A DNA stretch of 34,873 nt from Desulfuromonadaceae bacterium (GTDB lineage: Bacteria; Desulfobacterota; Desulfuromonadia; Desulfuromonadales; JAAYDE01). Position numbers and translations under genes: made by a program. Where the stretch lies: assembly GCA_012512925.1 (NCBI GenBank), contig JAAZDE010000179.1:1-34873 (forward strand). Reading direction: 5' to 3'. Positions 14,948-22,433 of this stretch are shown here, piece after piece. The notes below the pieces were generated by a model. It was not told the origin of the DNA, did not search any database, and worked only from the letters and a program-made list of their open reading frames with translations. The stretch's first letter is position 1. The number at the start of each line of letters is the position of its first letter.

Positions 14948-17032
14948 CTATTCTTCCTGCTGTCTCTTGAGTTGTTCGATCACCTTCTCCGCCATCTGGG
15001 CGGGAACCTCCTCGTAATGGGAAAATTCCATGGTGAAAAGACCACGGTCGGAGGTCATGGAACCAAGCTCGGAAGAATATTTCAACACCGAGGCCATCGG
15101 CACATTGACGCTGATCACCTGATTCCCCCCTTTGGCCTCGAAGCCGAGAACCCGGCCGCGGCGGGAGTTGATGTCACCGATCACGTCCCCCATGCACTCG
15201 TCCGGTACGGTGATATCCATGCGCACGATCGGCTCGAGAAGAATCGGGTTGGCCTGCTCCATCGCCTTCTTGAAGCCCATGGAACCGGCGATCTTGAAAG
15301 CCATCTCGGAGGAGTCGACATCGTGGTAGGAACCGTCGAACAGGGTCACCTTGAAGTCGACTACCGGGTAGCCGGCCAGAATGCCCTTGACGGAAGCTTC
15401 CTGGATCCCCTTGTCAACGGCCGGTATGTACTGGCGCGGGATCACCCCGCCGACGATCTTGTCGACGAATTCGTAGCCGCCGCCCCGCTCATTGGGCTCC
15501 ACTTCGATCCAGGCATCGGCGTACTGGCCGCGCCCGCCCGACTGCTTCTTGTATTTGCTCTGCAACTTGGCCTTTCCCTTGATGGTCTCGCGGTAGGGAA
15601 CCTTCGGTTCCTTGAGCTCGACGCCGACGCCGAACTTGCGCTTCAGCTTTTCCATGGCCACCTCCAGGTGGAGTTGGCCCATGCCGGAGAGGATCAGTTC
15701 ATGGGTCTCCTCGTCGCGCAGCATCTGCAGGGTGGGATCCTCCTCGATAAGACGCTGCAAACCGCTGTGGATCTTGTCCTGATCCCCCTTGCTCTGCGCT
15801 TCCAGAGCGAAGGAGATGACCGGGCTCATCGGCGTCGGAGACGGCAGCAGGATCGGCTTGGCGGCATCGCAGAGGGTATCGCCGGTACAGGTGGCCTTCA
15901 GCTTGGCCACGGCGACGATATCTCCCGCCGCCGCCTCGTCGGTGGGTTTCTGTTTCTTCCCTTCCAGATAAAAGATCTGGCCGATCCTTTCCGAGGCGTC
16001 CCGGTTGGGATTGTAGACGTTCGAATCGCTCTTCAGCGTCCCCGAATAGATCCGGAAAAGGGTCAGCTTCCCGGTGAAGGGGTCGCTGATGGTTTTGAAA
16101 ACACGGGCCGCGAAAGGGGCCTGTTCATCACAGGGACGTTCCTCCTCGGCATCCCCCTTGACCGTCTTGCCGATCACCGCTTTGCGGTCGGCGGGAGAGG
16201 GCAGGCAGGTCGCCAGACAATCCAGGAGCTGGTCCAGCCCCTTGTTGGCCAAGGTGCTACCGCAGAGAACCGGCGTCAGCAGGCAGCTGCGCACACCTTT
16301 TTTAAGTCCGTCGAGGATCTCCTCACTGGACAGTTCCTCGGTTTCCAGGTATTTCTCCATGAGGGCGTCGTCGGCCTCGGAAACGGCCTCCATCAGCACC
16401 ACCCGCATCGTCTCGGCCTCATCCTTCAGTTCCGCCGGGATTTCGCCTTCCGTGGCCTTGCCGCCGGAAGCGTCGTTGTAGGTGTAGGCTTTCATGGTGA
16501 TCAGGTTGATCACCCCTTGGAAGGCGGCTTCGGCGCCGATCGGCATGGTCACGGCCACGGCCTGGGTGGAAAAGGCCTCGGAAAGTTCCTTGACCACCGG
16601 CTCGAAATTGGCCCCTTCCCTTTCCATCTGGTTAACGAACACCACCCGCGGAACCTGATACTCGTTGGCCCATTCCCATATCTTGATGTCTTGGGCCTTG
16701 ACCCCGCCGATCACCGGCGCGACCAGCAGAACGCCGTCGACGACGCTGAGGGAGTCGCGGGTATCATGGAGAAAATTGGTATATCCGGGAGTGTCGATGA
16801 TGTTGAAGGTGGTCCCTTTCCAGTCGAAGTGATTGAGACTGGAACTGAGGGTCAACTTGCGCTTCACCTCTTCCGGCTCGTAGTCCATGACGGATGTGCC
16901 GTCATCGACCCGGCCCAGCCGGTCGGTCACCCCGGTCATGAAAAGAAGCGTCTCAGCCAAGGTGGTTTTGCCGCATCCCCCGTGGCCGACGATGCCAAGA
17001 TTCCGCAACTTGTCTCTAGAACACTTGCCCAT
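14948..17032 (-). CDS. fusA: Elongation factor G paralogue (EF-G2 type)
   Basis: A 694-residue translational GTPase with the full EF-G domain order. The P-loop is GHGGCGKT (16-23) and G3 is DTPGY (80-84). Two features depart from canonical EF-G: the G4 motif is NQME (134-137) instead of NKxD, and switch I reads DYEPEEVKRKLTL instead of the RGITI type. This fits the second EF-G subfamily. It is not next to rpsL, rpsG or tuf, so a housekeeping fusA likely exists elsewhere. Its function could be a stress-specific or ribosome-recycling EF-G. An AAAGGAG site precedes the ATG. It is transcribed away from coaX with a 128-bp gap, and ends in a strong terminator. Confidence 0.9.
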   Translation of the reverse strand: MGKCSRDKLRNLGIVGHGGCGKTTLAETLLFMTGVTDRLGRVDDGTSVMDYEPEEVKRKLTLSSSLNHFDWKGTTFNIIDTPGYTNFLHDTRDSLSVVDGVLLVAPVIGGVKAQDIKIWEWANEYQVPRVVFVNQMEREGANFEPVVKELSEAFSTQAVAVTMPIGAEAAFQGVINLITMKAYTYNDASGGKATEGEIPAELKDEAETMRVVLMEAVSEADDALMEKYLETEELSSEEILDGLKKGVRSCLLTPVLCGSTLANKGLDQLLDCLATCLPSPADRKAVIGKTVKGDAEEERPCDEQAPFAARVFKTISDPFTGKLTLFRIYSGTLKSDSNVYNPNRDASERIGQIFYLEGKKQKPTDEAAAGDIVAVAKLKATCTGDTLCDAAKPILLPSPTPMSPVISFALEAQSKGDQDKIHSGLQRLIEEDPTLQMLRDEETHELILSGMGQLHLEVAMEKLKRKFGVGVELKEPKVPYRETIKGKAKLQSKYKKQSGGRGQYADAWIEVEPNERGGGYEFVDKIVGGVIPRQYIPAVDKGIQEASVKGILAGYPVVDFKVTLFDGSYHDVDSSEMAFKIAGSMGFKKAMEQANPILLEPIVRMDITVPDECMGDVIGDINSRRGRVLGFEAKGGNQVISVNVPMASVLKYSSELGSMTSDRGLFTMEFSHYEEVPAQMAEKVIEQLKRQQEE

Positions 17033-17160
17033 TCATTCTCCTTTCGTAGCCTGGGACCGTCGTTCTTTGCGGTTTTTCCAGGCACTCTCCATCAAAATAT
17101 GCGAAAGATTCGCTTTTAACGCGGCTATTAAACCAAAATTTCTCGTCTTTGAACAGTCAC

Positions 17161-17940
17161 TTATTCCGGGGCGGCGCCTTTATTGCGTTCATGGATAATG
17201 CGCAGGCCCTTCAAGGCCAGTAAGGGATCGCTGCGCTCGATGGTCTCGGAAGCGGCGGCGATGGCATCGCACAAACCGCCGGTGGCCAGCACAAAGGAAT
17301 TTTCCCCGGACTCCTTCTTCATCCGGTTGACGATGCCGTCGACCAGGCCGGCATACCCGAAAAAAAGACCGGCCTGGATGCTGTTGACGGTATTTCTGGC
17401 GATGATCTGCGGCGGTTGGGCCAACTCGACTCTGGGCAACTTGCTGGCCTTGTCGAACAGCGCCTCGGAGGAAATGCTCAGTCCCGGGGCGATGGCGCCC
17501 CCCTGATATTCGCCGCGGCGGCTGACGAAATCGAAGGTGGTGGCGGTCCCGAAGTCGACCACGATCACCGAGCGGCGGTACTCCTCATAGGCGGCCACGG
17601 CGTTGACGATGCGGTCGGCCCCGACCTCTTTGGGATTGTCGTAATGAATCGGCATGCCGGTTTTGACGCCGGGACCGACGATACAGGGATGGTGGCCAAG
17701 ATAGCGTCGGCAGAATTCGCTCAAGGGATTGAGGACCGGCGGGACGACGCAGGAGATGATAATGGCGTCGATATCTGCCAGATCGAGGCCGCCGAAATGG
17801 AACAGGCTGCGAATGACGATGGCGTATTCATCAGCGGTACGGAATTTGACGGAAGTGATGCGCCAGCTTTCACGGAGTTCCGCTCCCCGGAACACCCCCA
17901 GCACGATATGGGTGTTGCCAACATCGAAGGCCAGAAGCAT
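17161..17940 (-). CDS. coaX: Type III pantothenate kinase
   Basis: CoaX phosphorylates pantothenate, the first step of CoA synthesis. At 259 residues it has the family length. Visible motifs are the N-terminal phosphate-binding [10 protein letters not shown] (catalytic Asp6), [11 protein letters not shown], the ATP-binding [18 protein letters not shown] and the ATGGL segment. CoaX enzymes use a monovalent cation and are not feedback-inhibited by CoA. It follows birA on the same strand with a 66-bp gap that contains a heptamer array, forming a vitamin/cofactor group with nadC and birA. Confidence 0.96.
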   Translation of the reverse strand: MLLAFDVGNTHIVLGVFRGAELRESWRITSVKFRTADEYAIVIRSLFHFGGLDLADIDAIIISCVVPPVLNPLSEFCRRYLGHHPCIVGPGVKTGMPIHYDNPKEVGADRIVNAVAAYEEYRRSVIVVDFGTATTFDFVSRRGEYQGGAIAPGLSISSEALFDKASKLPRVELAQPPQIIARNTVNSIQAGLFFGYAGLVDGIVNRMKKESGENSFVLATGGLCDAIAAASETIERSDPLLALKGLRIIHERNKGAAPE

Positions 17941-17954
17941 GATGGCACCTTTTT

Positions 17955-17989
17955 AGTCAGTGGTCATTGGTCATTGGTCGGTGACTGGT
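17955..17989. repeat. Degenerate heptamer array between birA and coaX
   Basis: Five consecutive units: AGTCAGT, GGTCATT, GGTCATT, GGTCGGT, GACTGGT. Two are identical and adjacent. It lies in the 66-bp intergenic gap, so it may be in a transcribed spacer. Confidence 0.8.
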
Positions 17990-18006
17990 CCCGGAAAAAT
18001 TCCGGG

Positions 18007-18807
18007 TCAATGAACCGCCAGGATATCCCCGCTCAGCACCCGCTCCACGCGACCCCCCTGCAAACGCAGCAGCAAGGCCCCCTCTCCGTCGATGCCGAAA
18101 GCTTCTCCGCTGAGGAGACCGCCGCCGCCATCGATCTCGACGCGCCGGCCCAGCATGGCGCAGCGCTCCTGCCAACGGCGCCGGATGGGGTCGAATCCTT
18201 CTTCCAGAAAGATCCCGTAGTGAAGGTCCAGCAGCCGCAGCAGCCGTTTGGCCAGCGGCACCCTGGGCACCGTCTCCCCTTTCTCGATGGCGACCGAGGA
18301 GGCGGGATAGAGGGGACGCTCCGGGAGTTGATCGATCCTCATATTGACGTTGAGGCCGATACCCAGGATAATGAAATCGACTCCCGACATGGTGGCTGCA
18401 ATCTCGCCGAGAAGGCCGGCGACCTTTTTCCCTCCCAGCAGCACGTCGTTGGGCCACTTGACCCCGGCGATCAGGCCGCAACAGCATTCCACCGCCTCGG
18501 CGACGGCCAGGGACGAAAGCAGCGTGATCTGCGGCGCCTGTTGCGGCGCCAGGCGCGGGCGCAATACCACAGAGAGATAGAGATTGACCCCCGGCGGCGA
18601 CACCCAGTTCCGCCCCATGCGACCGCGGCCGCCGCTCTGCTCGTCGGCAATCACCACCGTTCCCTCCGGTGCCCCTTGTTCCGCCAGGCGGCGGGCCTGA
18701 AGGTTGGTGGAATCGGTGCTCTCCAGGTAAACGACAGAGCAACCGATGCGGCGGCTTTCGGCAAAGCCGACCCCCGCCAGCTGACTCAGATCGTCCCGGC
18801 CGTCCAT
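18007..18807 (-). CDS. birA: Biotin--[acetyl-CoA-carboxylase] ligase, no HTH domain
   Basis: Attaches biotin to the biotin carboxyl carrier protein through biotinyl-AMP. At 266 residues it holds only the catalytic and C-terminal SH3-like domains: STDSTN (30-34), the biotinyl-5'-AMP loop GRGRMGR (60-66), VKWPNDVL (about 115) and ILGIGLNVN. The ~60-residue DNA-binding domain of bifunctional BirA is absent; only about 25 leader residues precede the fold. It is therefore a class I ligase and should not repress biotin genes. It lies 13 bp after nadC, so the two are almost surely co-transcribed. Confidence 0.95.
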   Translation of the reverse strand: MDGRDDLSQLAGVGFAESRRIGCSVVYLESTDSTNLQARRLAEQGAPEGTVVIADEQSGGRGRMGRNWVSPPGVNLYLSVVLRPRLAPQQAPQITLLSSLAVAEAVECCCGLIAGVKWPNDVLLGGKKVAGLLGEIAATMSGVDFIILGIGLNVNMRIDQLPERPLYPASSVAIEKGETVPRVPLAKRLLRLLDLHYGIFLEEGFDPIRRRWQERCAMLGRRVEIDGGGGLLSGEAFGIDGEGALLLRLQGGRVERVLSGDILAVH

Positions 18808-18820
18808 CGGATAGTTCCTC

Positions 18821-19657
18821 TCACGGAAACGAGGTGTCGAAAAGAAGGCTGATATCCACCGCCCGGCTGGAATGGGTCAGTGCTCCCACCGAGATGAAAT
18901 CGACCCCGCATTCCGCCAGAGAACGGACCGTGGCCAGGCTGACCCCCCCCGAAACCTCCAGAAGAGCTCGCCCCGCCACGAAAGCGACGGCCTGCCGCAC
19001 GGTTTCCGCCTCCATGTTGTCGAGCAGGAGAATGTCGGCGCCGGCGGCGAGGGCCTCGGCCGCCTCGTCAAGCGTAGAGACCTCCACCTCGACCCGCAGG
19101 GGATGGGGCGCCATCCGTTTCGCCCGGCCGACGGCCGCGGCGATACCTCCCGCCGCCCGGCTGTGGTTTTCCTTGATCAGAATACCGTCGGCCAGGGAAA
19201 AACGGTGATTGCGCCCGCCGCCGACGCGGACCGCGTATTTTTCCAGAAACCGCAGCCCCGGCGTGGTCTTGCGGGTATCGACGATGGCCGCCCTGGTCCC
19301 CTCGACCGCCTTGACGAACTGGCGGGTCAGGGTGGCGACGCCGCTCAGCCGCTGCACAAAATTGAGCGCCACCCGCTCCCCCTGAAGGAGGGACACGGCC
19401 CGCCCGGAAACGAGAGCGAAAACCTCACCCCTGGCTATGGCCATGCCATCCCGGAAGCCGCTCTCGAAGCGGATCTCCTCATCGACCAGGTGAAAGACGC
19501 GGCGGGCCACGTCAAGGCCGGCCAACAGGAATTCCTCCTTGGCCAGCAGTTCCCCCTGGGCGGAAGTGGCGGCGTCCACCGTCACCCGGGTGGTGACGTC
19601 CCCCGAGGCGATATCCTCCCGCAACGCGTTGCGGAGCAGTTCATCAATGGCAAACAT
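18821..19657 (-). CDS. nadC: Nicotinate-nucleotide pyrophosphorylase (carboxylating)
   Basis: NadC makes nicotinate mononucleotide from quinolinate and PRPP in de novo NAD synthesis. Visible marks are EDIASGDVTT near the start, the active-site stretch DTRKTTPGLR followed by EKYAVRVGGG and RNHRF, LIKENH, VEVEVSTLDEA, and the C-terminal SGGVSLATV. The frame is open to 19696 (291 residues), but ATG 19657 gives the typical 278 residues and has a GAGG element nine bases upstream; ATG 19666 is a third option. It is first in nadC-birA-coaX. The 168-bp gap to the ABC-F gene contains a short heptamer array. Confidence 0.94.
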   Translation of the reverse strand: MFAIDELLRNALREDIASGDVTTRVTVDAATSAQGELLAKEEFLLAGLDVARRVFHLVDEEIRFESGFRDGMAIARGEVFALVSGRAVSLLQGERVALNFVQRLSGVATLTRQFVKAVEGTRAAIVDTRKTTPGLRFLEKYAVRVGGGRNHRFSLADGILIKENHSRAAGGIAAAVGRAKRMAPHPLRVEVEVSTLDEAAEALAAGADILLLDNMEAETVRQAVAFVAGRALLEVSGGVSLATVRSLAECGVDFISVGALTHSSRAVDISLLFDTSFP

Positions 19658-19801
19658 GGACCACATCCTCTTCCCGGCCGGGTTTGAAGATTTCATTCAT
19701 AGCACAGGGAACCACCTCCCGCAACTGGGAAAACCTTGAAAAACAGAGTGATTTCCTTGGGCAAAAGTACTTCGGGAGCGACGCCTGGCGATCTGTCGGC
19801 C

Positions 19802-19829
19802 AGGTTACCGGTTACCAGGTACCGCTCAC
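19802..19829. repeat. Short degenerate heptamer array after the ABC-F gene
   Basis: Four units: AGGTTAC, CGGTTAC, CAGGTAC, CGCTCAC. The last unit overlaps the ABC-F stop codon. The rest of 19658-19801 shows nothing else identifiable. Confidence 0.55.
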
Positions 19830-21763
19830 AAATCACCTGCCCCGCCAGCCTGCAGTTCCTCCCAGCGAAGGTAAAAACGATCCACCTCGCGGCGGAGATC
19901 CTCATGGCGGTGGATGGCTTCGGTAAATCGTTCAGCATCGCCGTAGAAAACAGGATCCGCGAGAAGCTTCTCCAGGGCGGCGAGTTCTTCCTCCCGTTCG
20001 GCGATGGTCTCCTCCAGCGTCTCGATCTCCTTGAGGCGCTTGCGCTCCTCCCGCTGGGCGTCCCGACGTTCCCGGTGCTCCTGGCGACGCTCGGCTTTTT
20101 TGTCATCCTCCCCATTGGCGGCCGGTGCCGCGCTCCGGCACTCGACCCGCTCCCCGCTATGGGTGGCGTCCCCTTGCGACTGTTTGCTCTGCAGGAAATC
20201 ACCATAATTGCCGGGATAGGAAAGAACCTTGCCCTGCCCCACCTCCAGAACGCGGGTGGCCAGTTGGTCGACGAAATAGCGGTCGTGGGAGACGAAGACC
20301 ATGGTGCCGTCGAAATGGCGCAGGGTGTCGAGCAGCACCTCTTTGGAATCGATGTCGAGATGGTTGGTCGGTTCGTCCAGCAGCAGCAGATTACGCGGTT
20401 TCAGGAGCAGCTTGGCGAAGGCCAGCCGGTTGCGCTCGCCGCCGGAAAGGACGGCGACCTTCTTGTCTACGTCATCGTTGGAGAAGAGAAATCCCCCAAG
20501 CAGGTTGCGGAGTCTGGGGACCATATCAAAGGGAGCCGCTTCGGTGATCTCCGCCAGCACCGTCCGTCCCGCATCGAGGAGCGCCGCCTGGTTCTGGGCG
20601 AAGTAGCCGATCCGCAGCCCCTCCCCTTCGCGGCGTTCTCCCTTCCACGGCGTTTCAACCCCGGCCAGCAGGCGCATCAGGGTCGATTTGCCGGCCCCGT
20701 TGGGTCCCGCCAGGGCCACCCTCTCGCCCCGGCCGATCGGCAGATCGACCCCTTCCAGAACCGTCAGCGGACCGTAGCCGTGGCTGATCCCGGAAAGCCG
20801 TAAAACATCCTTGCCCCCCTTGGGGGAAGGCGGGAAGCGGAAGCCGATCCTTTTGGGCTGAGGCGGCAGATCGATCCTGTCGATCTTTTCCAGCTGCTTG
20901 ACCCGACTCTGAACCAGGGAGGCCTTGTTGGCCTGATAGCGGAAGCGGCTGATGAAATTCTCGATGCGGGCGATCTCCTCGTCCTGGCGCCGTTTGGCCT
21001 CGCGCAGGGATTCGATACGGCGCTCCCTTTCGGTCAGATAGGCGCTGTAGTTGCCGGAATATTCCTGAAGACCGCCATTCCAGATGTCGATGATCTTTTC
21101 CACCACCTGGTCGAGAAAATGGCGGTCGTGGGAGACCACCACCAGGCTGAAGGGATAGCTCTGGAGGAAGGATTCCAGCCACTCCCGCGTTGCCAGATCG
21201 AGATGGTTGGTCGGCTCGTCCAGAAGGAGCAGGTGAGGACGCCGCAGCAACAGCTTGGCCAGGGCGATGCGCATCTGCCAGCCGCCGGAGAAACCGCTGC
21301 AGGGCTTCTCCCAGTCAGCCCGGGCAAAGCCGAGGCCATCGAGAACCTTCCCTGTGTCCGACTCCATGGTGTAGCCACCCTTGAGACGGAACAGCTCCTG
21401 CAAGGCCGCGTAACGCTCCAGGCCGGCCTCGTCGGCCCGGGAGGCCATGCCCCCTTCCAACTCCTTCAACTCCCGCTCCAGCGCCTCCAGCTCGGCCAGG
21501 GCGGAACGGACCTCTGAAAAGAGGGAGTTGTCGCCAATACCCTCCACCAATTGCGGCAGGTAGCCGATGGTGATCCCCTTGGCGGCGTCGATCTCTCCCC
21601 GGTCCGGCTCCAGTTCACGGCTAAGTATCCGCAGCAGGGTGGTCTTGCCTGCGCCGTTGGGGCCGCACAAGCCGATGCGGGTCCTGTTGCCGATAAACCA
21701 GGAGACCCCCGAGAGCACCTCGCGCCCGCCGAAATCCTTGCTGATGTCTTTGATGTGGATCAT
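19826..21763 (-). CDS. ABC-F subfamily ATPase (Uup/YheS-like)
   Basis: A 645-residue cytoplasmic protein with two ABC ATPase domains and no membrane segments. Walker A motifs are GPNGAGKTT (34-42) and GPNGAGKST (about 358). Signatures are FSGGW and LSGGER, and both Walker B sites read LLLLDEPTNHLD. The inter-domain linker (about 245-320) is charged. A C-terminal coiled coil (about 540-645, Arg/Glu/Lys-rich) is as in Uup and YheS proteins. ABC-F proteins act on the ribosome. The frame is open to 22180, but the first 139 residues are composition noise; MIHIKDISKDFGG is the natural start. An intrinsic terminator lies 75 bp upstream in the leader. Confidence 0.93.
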   Translation of the reverse strand: MIHIKDISKDFGGREVLSGVSWFIGNRTRIGLCGPNGAGKTTLLRILSRELEPDRGEIDAAKGITIGYLPQLVEGIGDNSLFSEVRSALAELEALERELKELEGGMASRADEAGLERYAALQELFRLKGGYTMESDTGKVLDGLGFARADWEKPCSGFSGGWQMRIALAKLLLRRPHLLLLDEPTNHLDLATREWLESFLQSYPFSLVVVSHDRHFLDQVVEKIIDIWNGGLQEYSGNYSAYLTERERRIESLREAKRRQDEEIARIENFISRFRYQANKASLVQSRVKQLEKIDRIDLPPQPKRIGFRFPPSPKGGKDVLRLSGISHGYGPLTVLEGVDLPIGRGERVALAGPNGAGKSTLMRLLAGVETPWKGERREGEGLRIGYFAQNQAALLDAGRTVLAEITEAAPFDMVPRLRNLLGGFLFSNDDVDKKVAVLSGGERNRLAFAKLLLKPRNLLLLDEPTNHLDIDSKEVLLDTLRHFDGTMVFVSHDRYFVDQLATRVLEVGQGKVLSYPGNYGDFLQSKQSQGDATHSGERVECRSAAPAANGEDDKKAERRQEHRERRDAQREERKRLKEIETLEETIAEREEELAALEKLLADPVFYGDAERFTEAIHRHEDLRREVDRFYLRWEELQAGGAGDL

Positions 21764-21837
21764 CCGCCAAACCCGAAGAATCGATTTAAAATAGGCAAAG
21801 TTATTTTCGTCATTTTTTATTCGCTGATCGCCGACAC

Positions 21838-21868
21838 AAAAAAACGAGGGGTTCGCCAACCACCCCTC
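21838..21868 (-). terminator. Intrinsic terminator upstream of the ABC-F start
   Basis: Stem GAGGGGT (21847-21852 plus flank) with ACCCCTC (21862-21868), loop about 9 bases, followed on the minus strand by CG and seven T. It reads in the ABC-F direction, 75 bp before its ATG, and no annotated minus-strand gene lies above it. It is either a leader attenuator or the end of an unannotated transcript. Confidence 0.7.
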
Positions 21869-22205
21869 TCGAAAAAACAAGGATAAGGAATATCCGCCCT
21901 GTGGGGCAAGATCAACAAAAAAATTCTTGGGCTTTTTTACCCGGCGCTGCCTTTTGTTTCTGGCCCACCTAGTCATGACTGCCGATACCGAGCGGAACGA
22001 TTCCTTTTTCGGCACCCAACAGGGCCAGAGTGACGCGCTGGCTGCAGGCAAGAGGATCAGGGGCGGTTTGCTGTCGGAGCAGAACTGCCGAGGGCGGAAA
22101 TAAAAAGAGATAGGGCCGTCAACAAACCCTTTTAGGCAAGCAGCGGTTCGCATCATTCCGAACCCTAAAAATTTCGCCAAACACCCCCCATTTTCCTCTG
22201 CGCCA

Positions 22206-22234
22206 TTGCCAACCGCAGGACTTTCTGCGATAAA
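22206..22234 (+). promoter_or_regulatory. rng: Candidate promoter for RNase E/G
   Basis: TTGCCA (22206-22211) and GATAAA (22229-22234), 17 bp apart. It would give a leader of about 190 nt before the ATG at 22434. Confidence 0.35.
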
Positions 22235-22281
22235 TAAGATTAGCGTTATCCTTACTATCCCCTTTTATTTAAAGTCGGTCA

Positions 22282-22411
22282 TTCCCGAATACTCGTCGGG
22301 AACCTGAGGGGACCAGAGTTGGTGACGCCAATTCAAGACAAATTGACGGTGCAAGACTGGCCGTGGCCATATTTTTTACAGTCATCCGACTCCTAGCGGC
22401 CTGTTGGCCGC
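22282..22411 (+). promoter_or_regulatory. rng: Structured 5' leader of RNase E/G
   Basis: Two perfect hairpins lie in the untranslated leader: TTCCCGA-N7-TCGGGAA (22282-22302) and GCGGCC-TGTT-GGCCGC (22396-22411). The second ends about 11 bp before the AAGGA ribosome-binding site. RNase E in enterobacteria autoregulates through its leader; whether this one does is inference. Confidence 0.4.
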
Positions 22412-22433
22412 CAAGAGAGAAGAAAAGGATTTT

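Larger units (their letters stand above)
21764..22433. other. 670-bp intergenic region between divergent ABC-F and RNase E/G genes
   Basis: The longest gene-free stretch. It contains the minus-strand terminator (21838-21868), a hairpin GGTTCG-N8-CGAACC (22145-22164), a candidate plus-strand promoter (22206-22234) and two leader hairpins before RNase E/G. I searched it by eye for tmRNA, RNase P RNA, SRP RNA, 6S and GEMM riboswitch landmarks and saw none. No open frame in it has both a ribosome-binding site and protein-like composition. Confidence 0.6.

Noticed and set aside
14972-17119. Long open frame on the plus strand opposite the EF-G gene (715 residues)
   Set aside because: It mirrors a well-supported gene, has His/Asp/Gly/Val-rich composition typical of the antisense frame of GC-rich DNA, and shows no motif.
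21975-22106. Small plus-strand frame starting MTADTERNDS, about 42 residues
   Set aside because: No ribosome-binding site, no hydrophobic or domain pattern, and it lies in the gene-free region without a promoter.
21764-22180. N-terminal extension of the ABC-F protein in frame up to 22180
   Set aside because: Unlike any ABC-F N-terminus, starts with TTG and runs through a transcription terminator; ATG 21763 fits the family.
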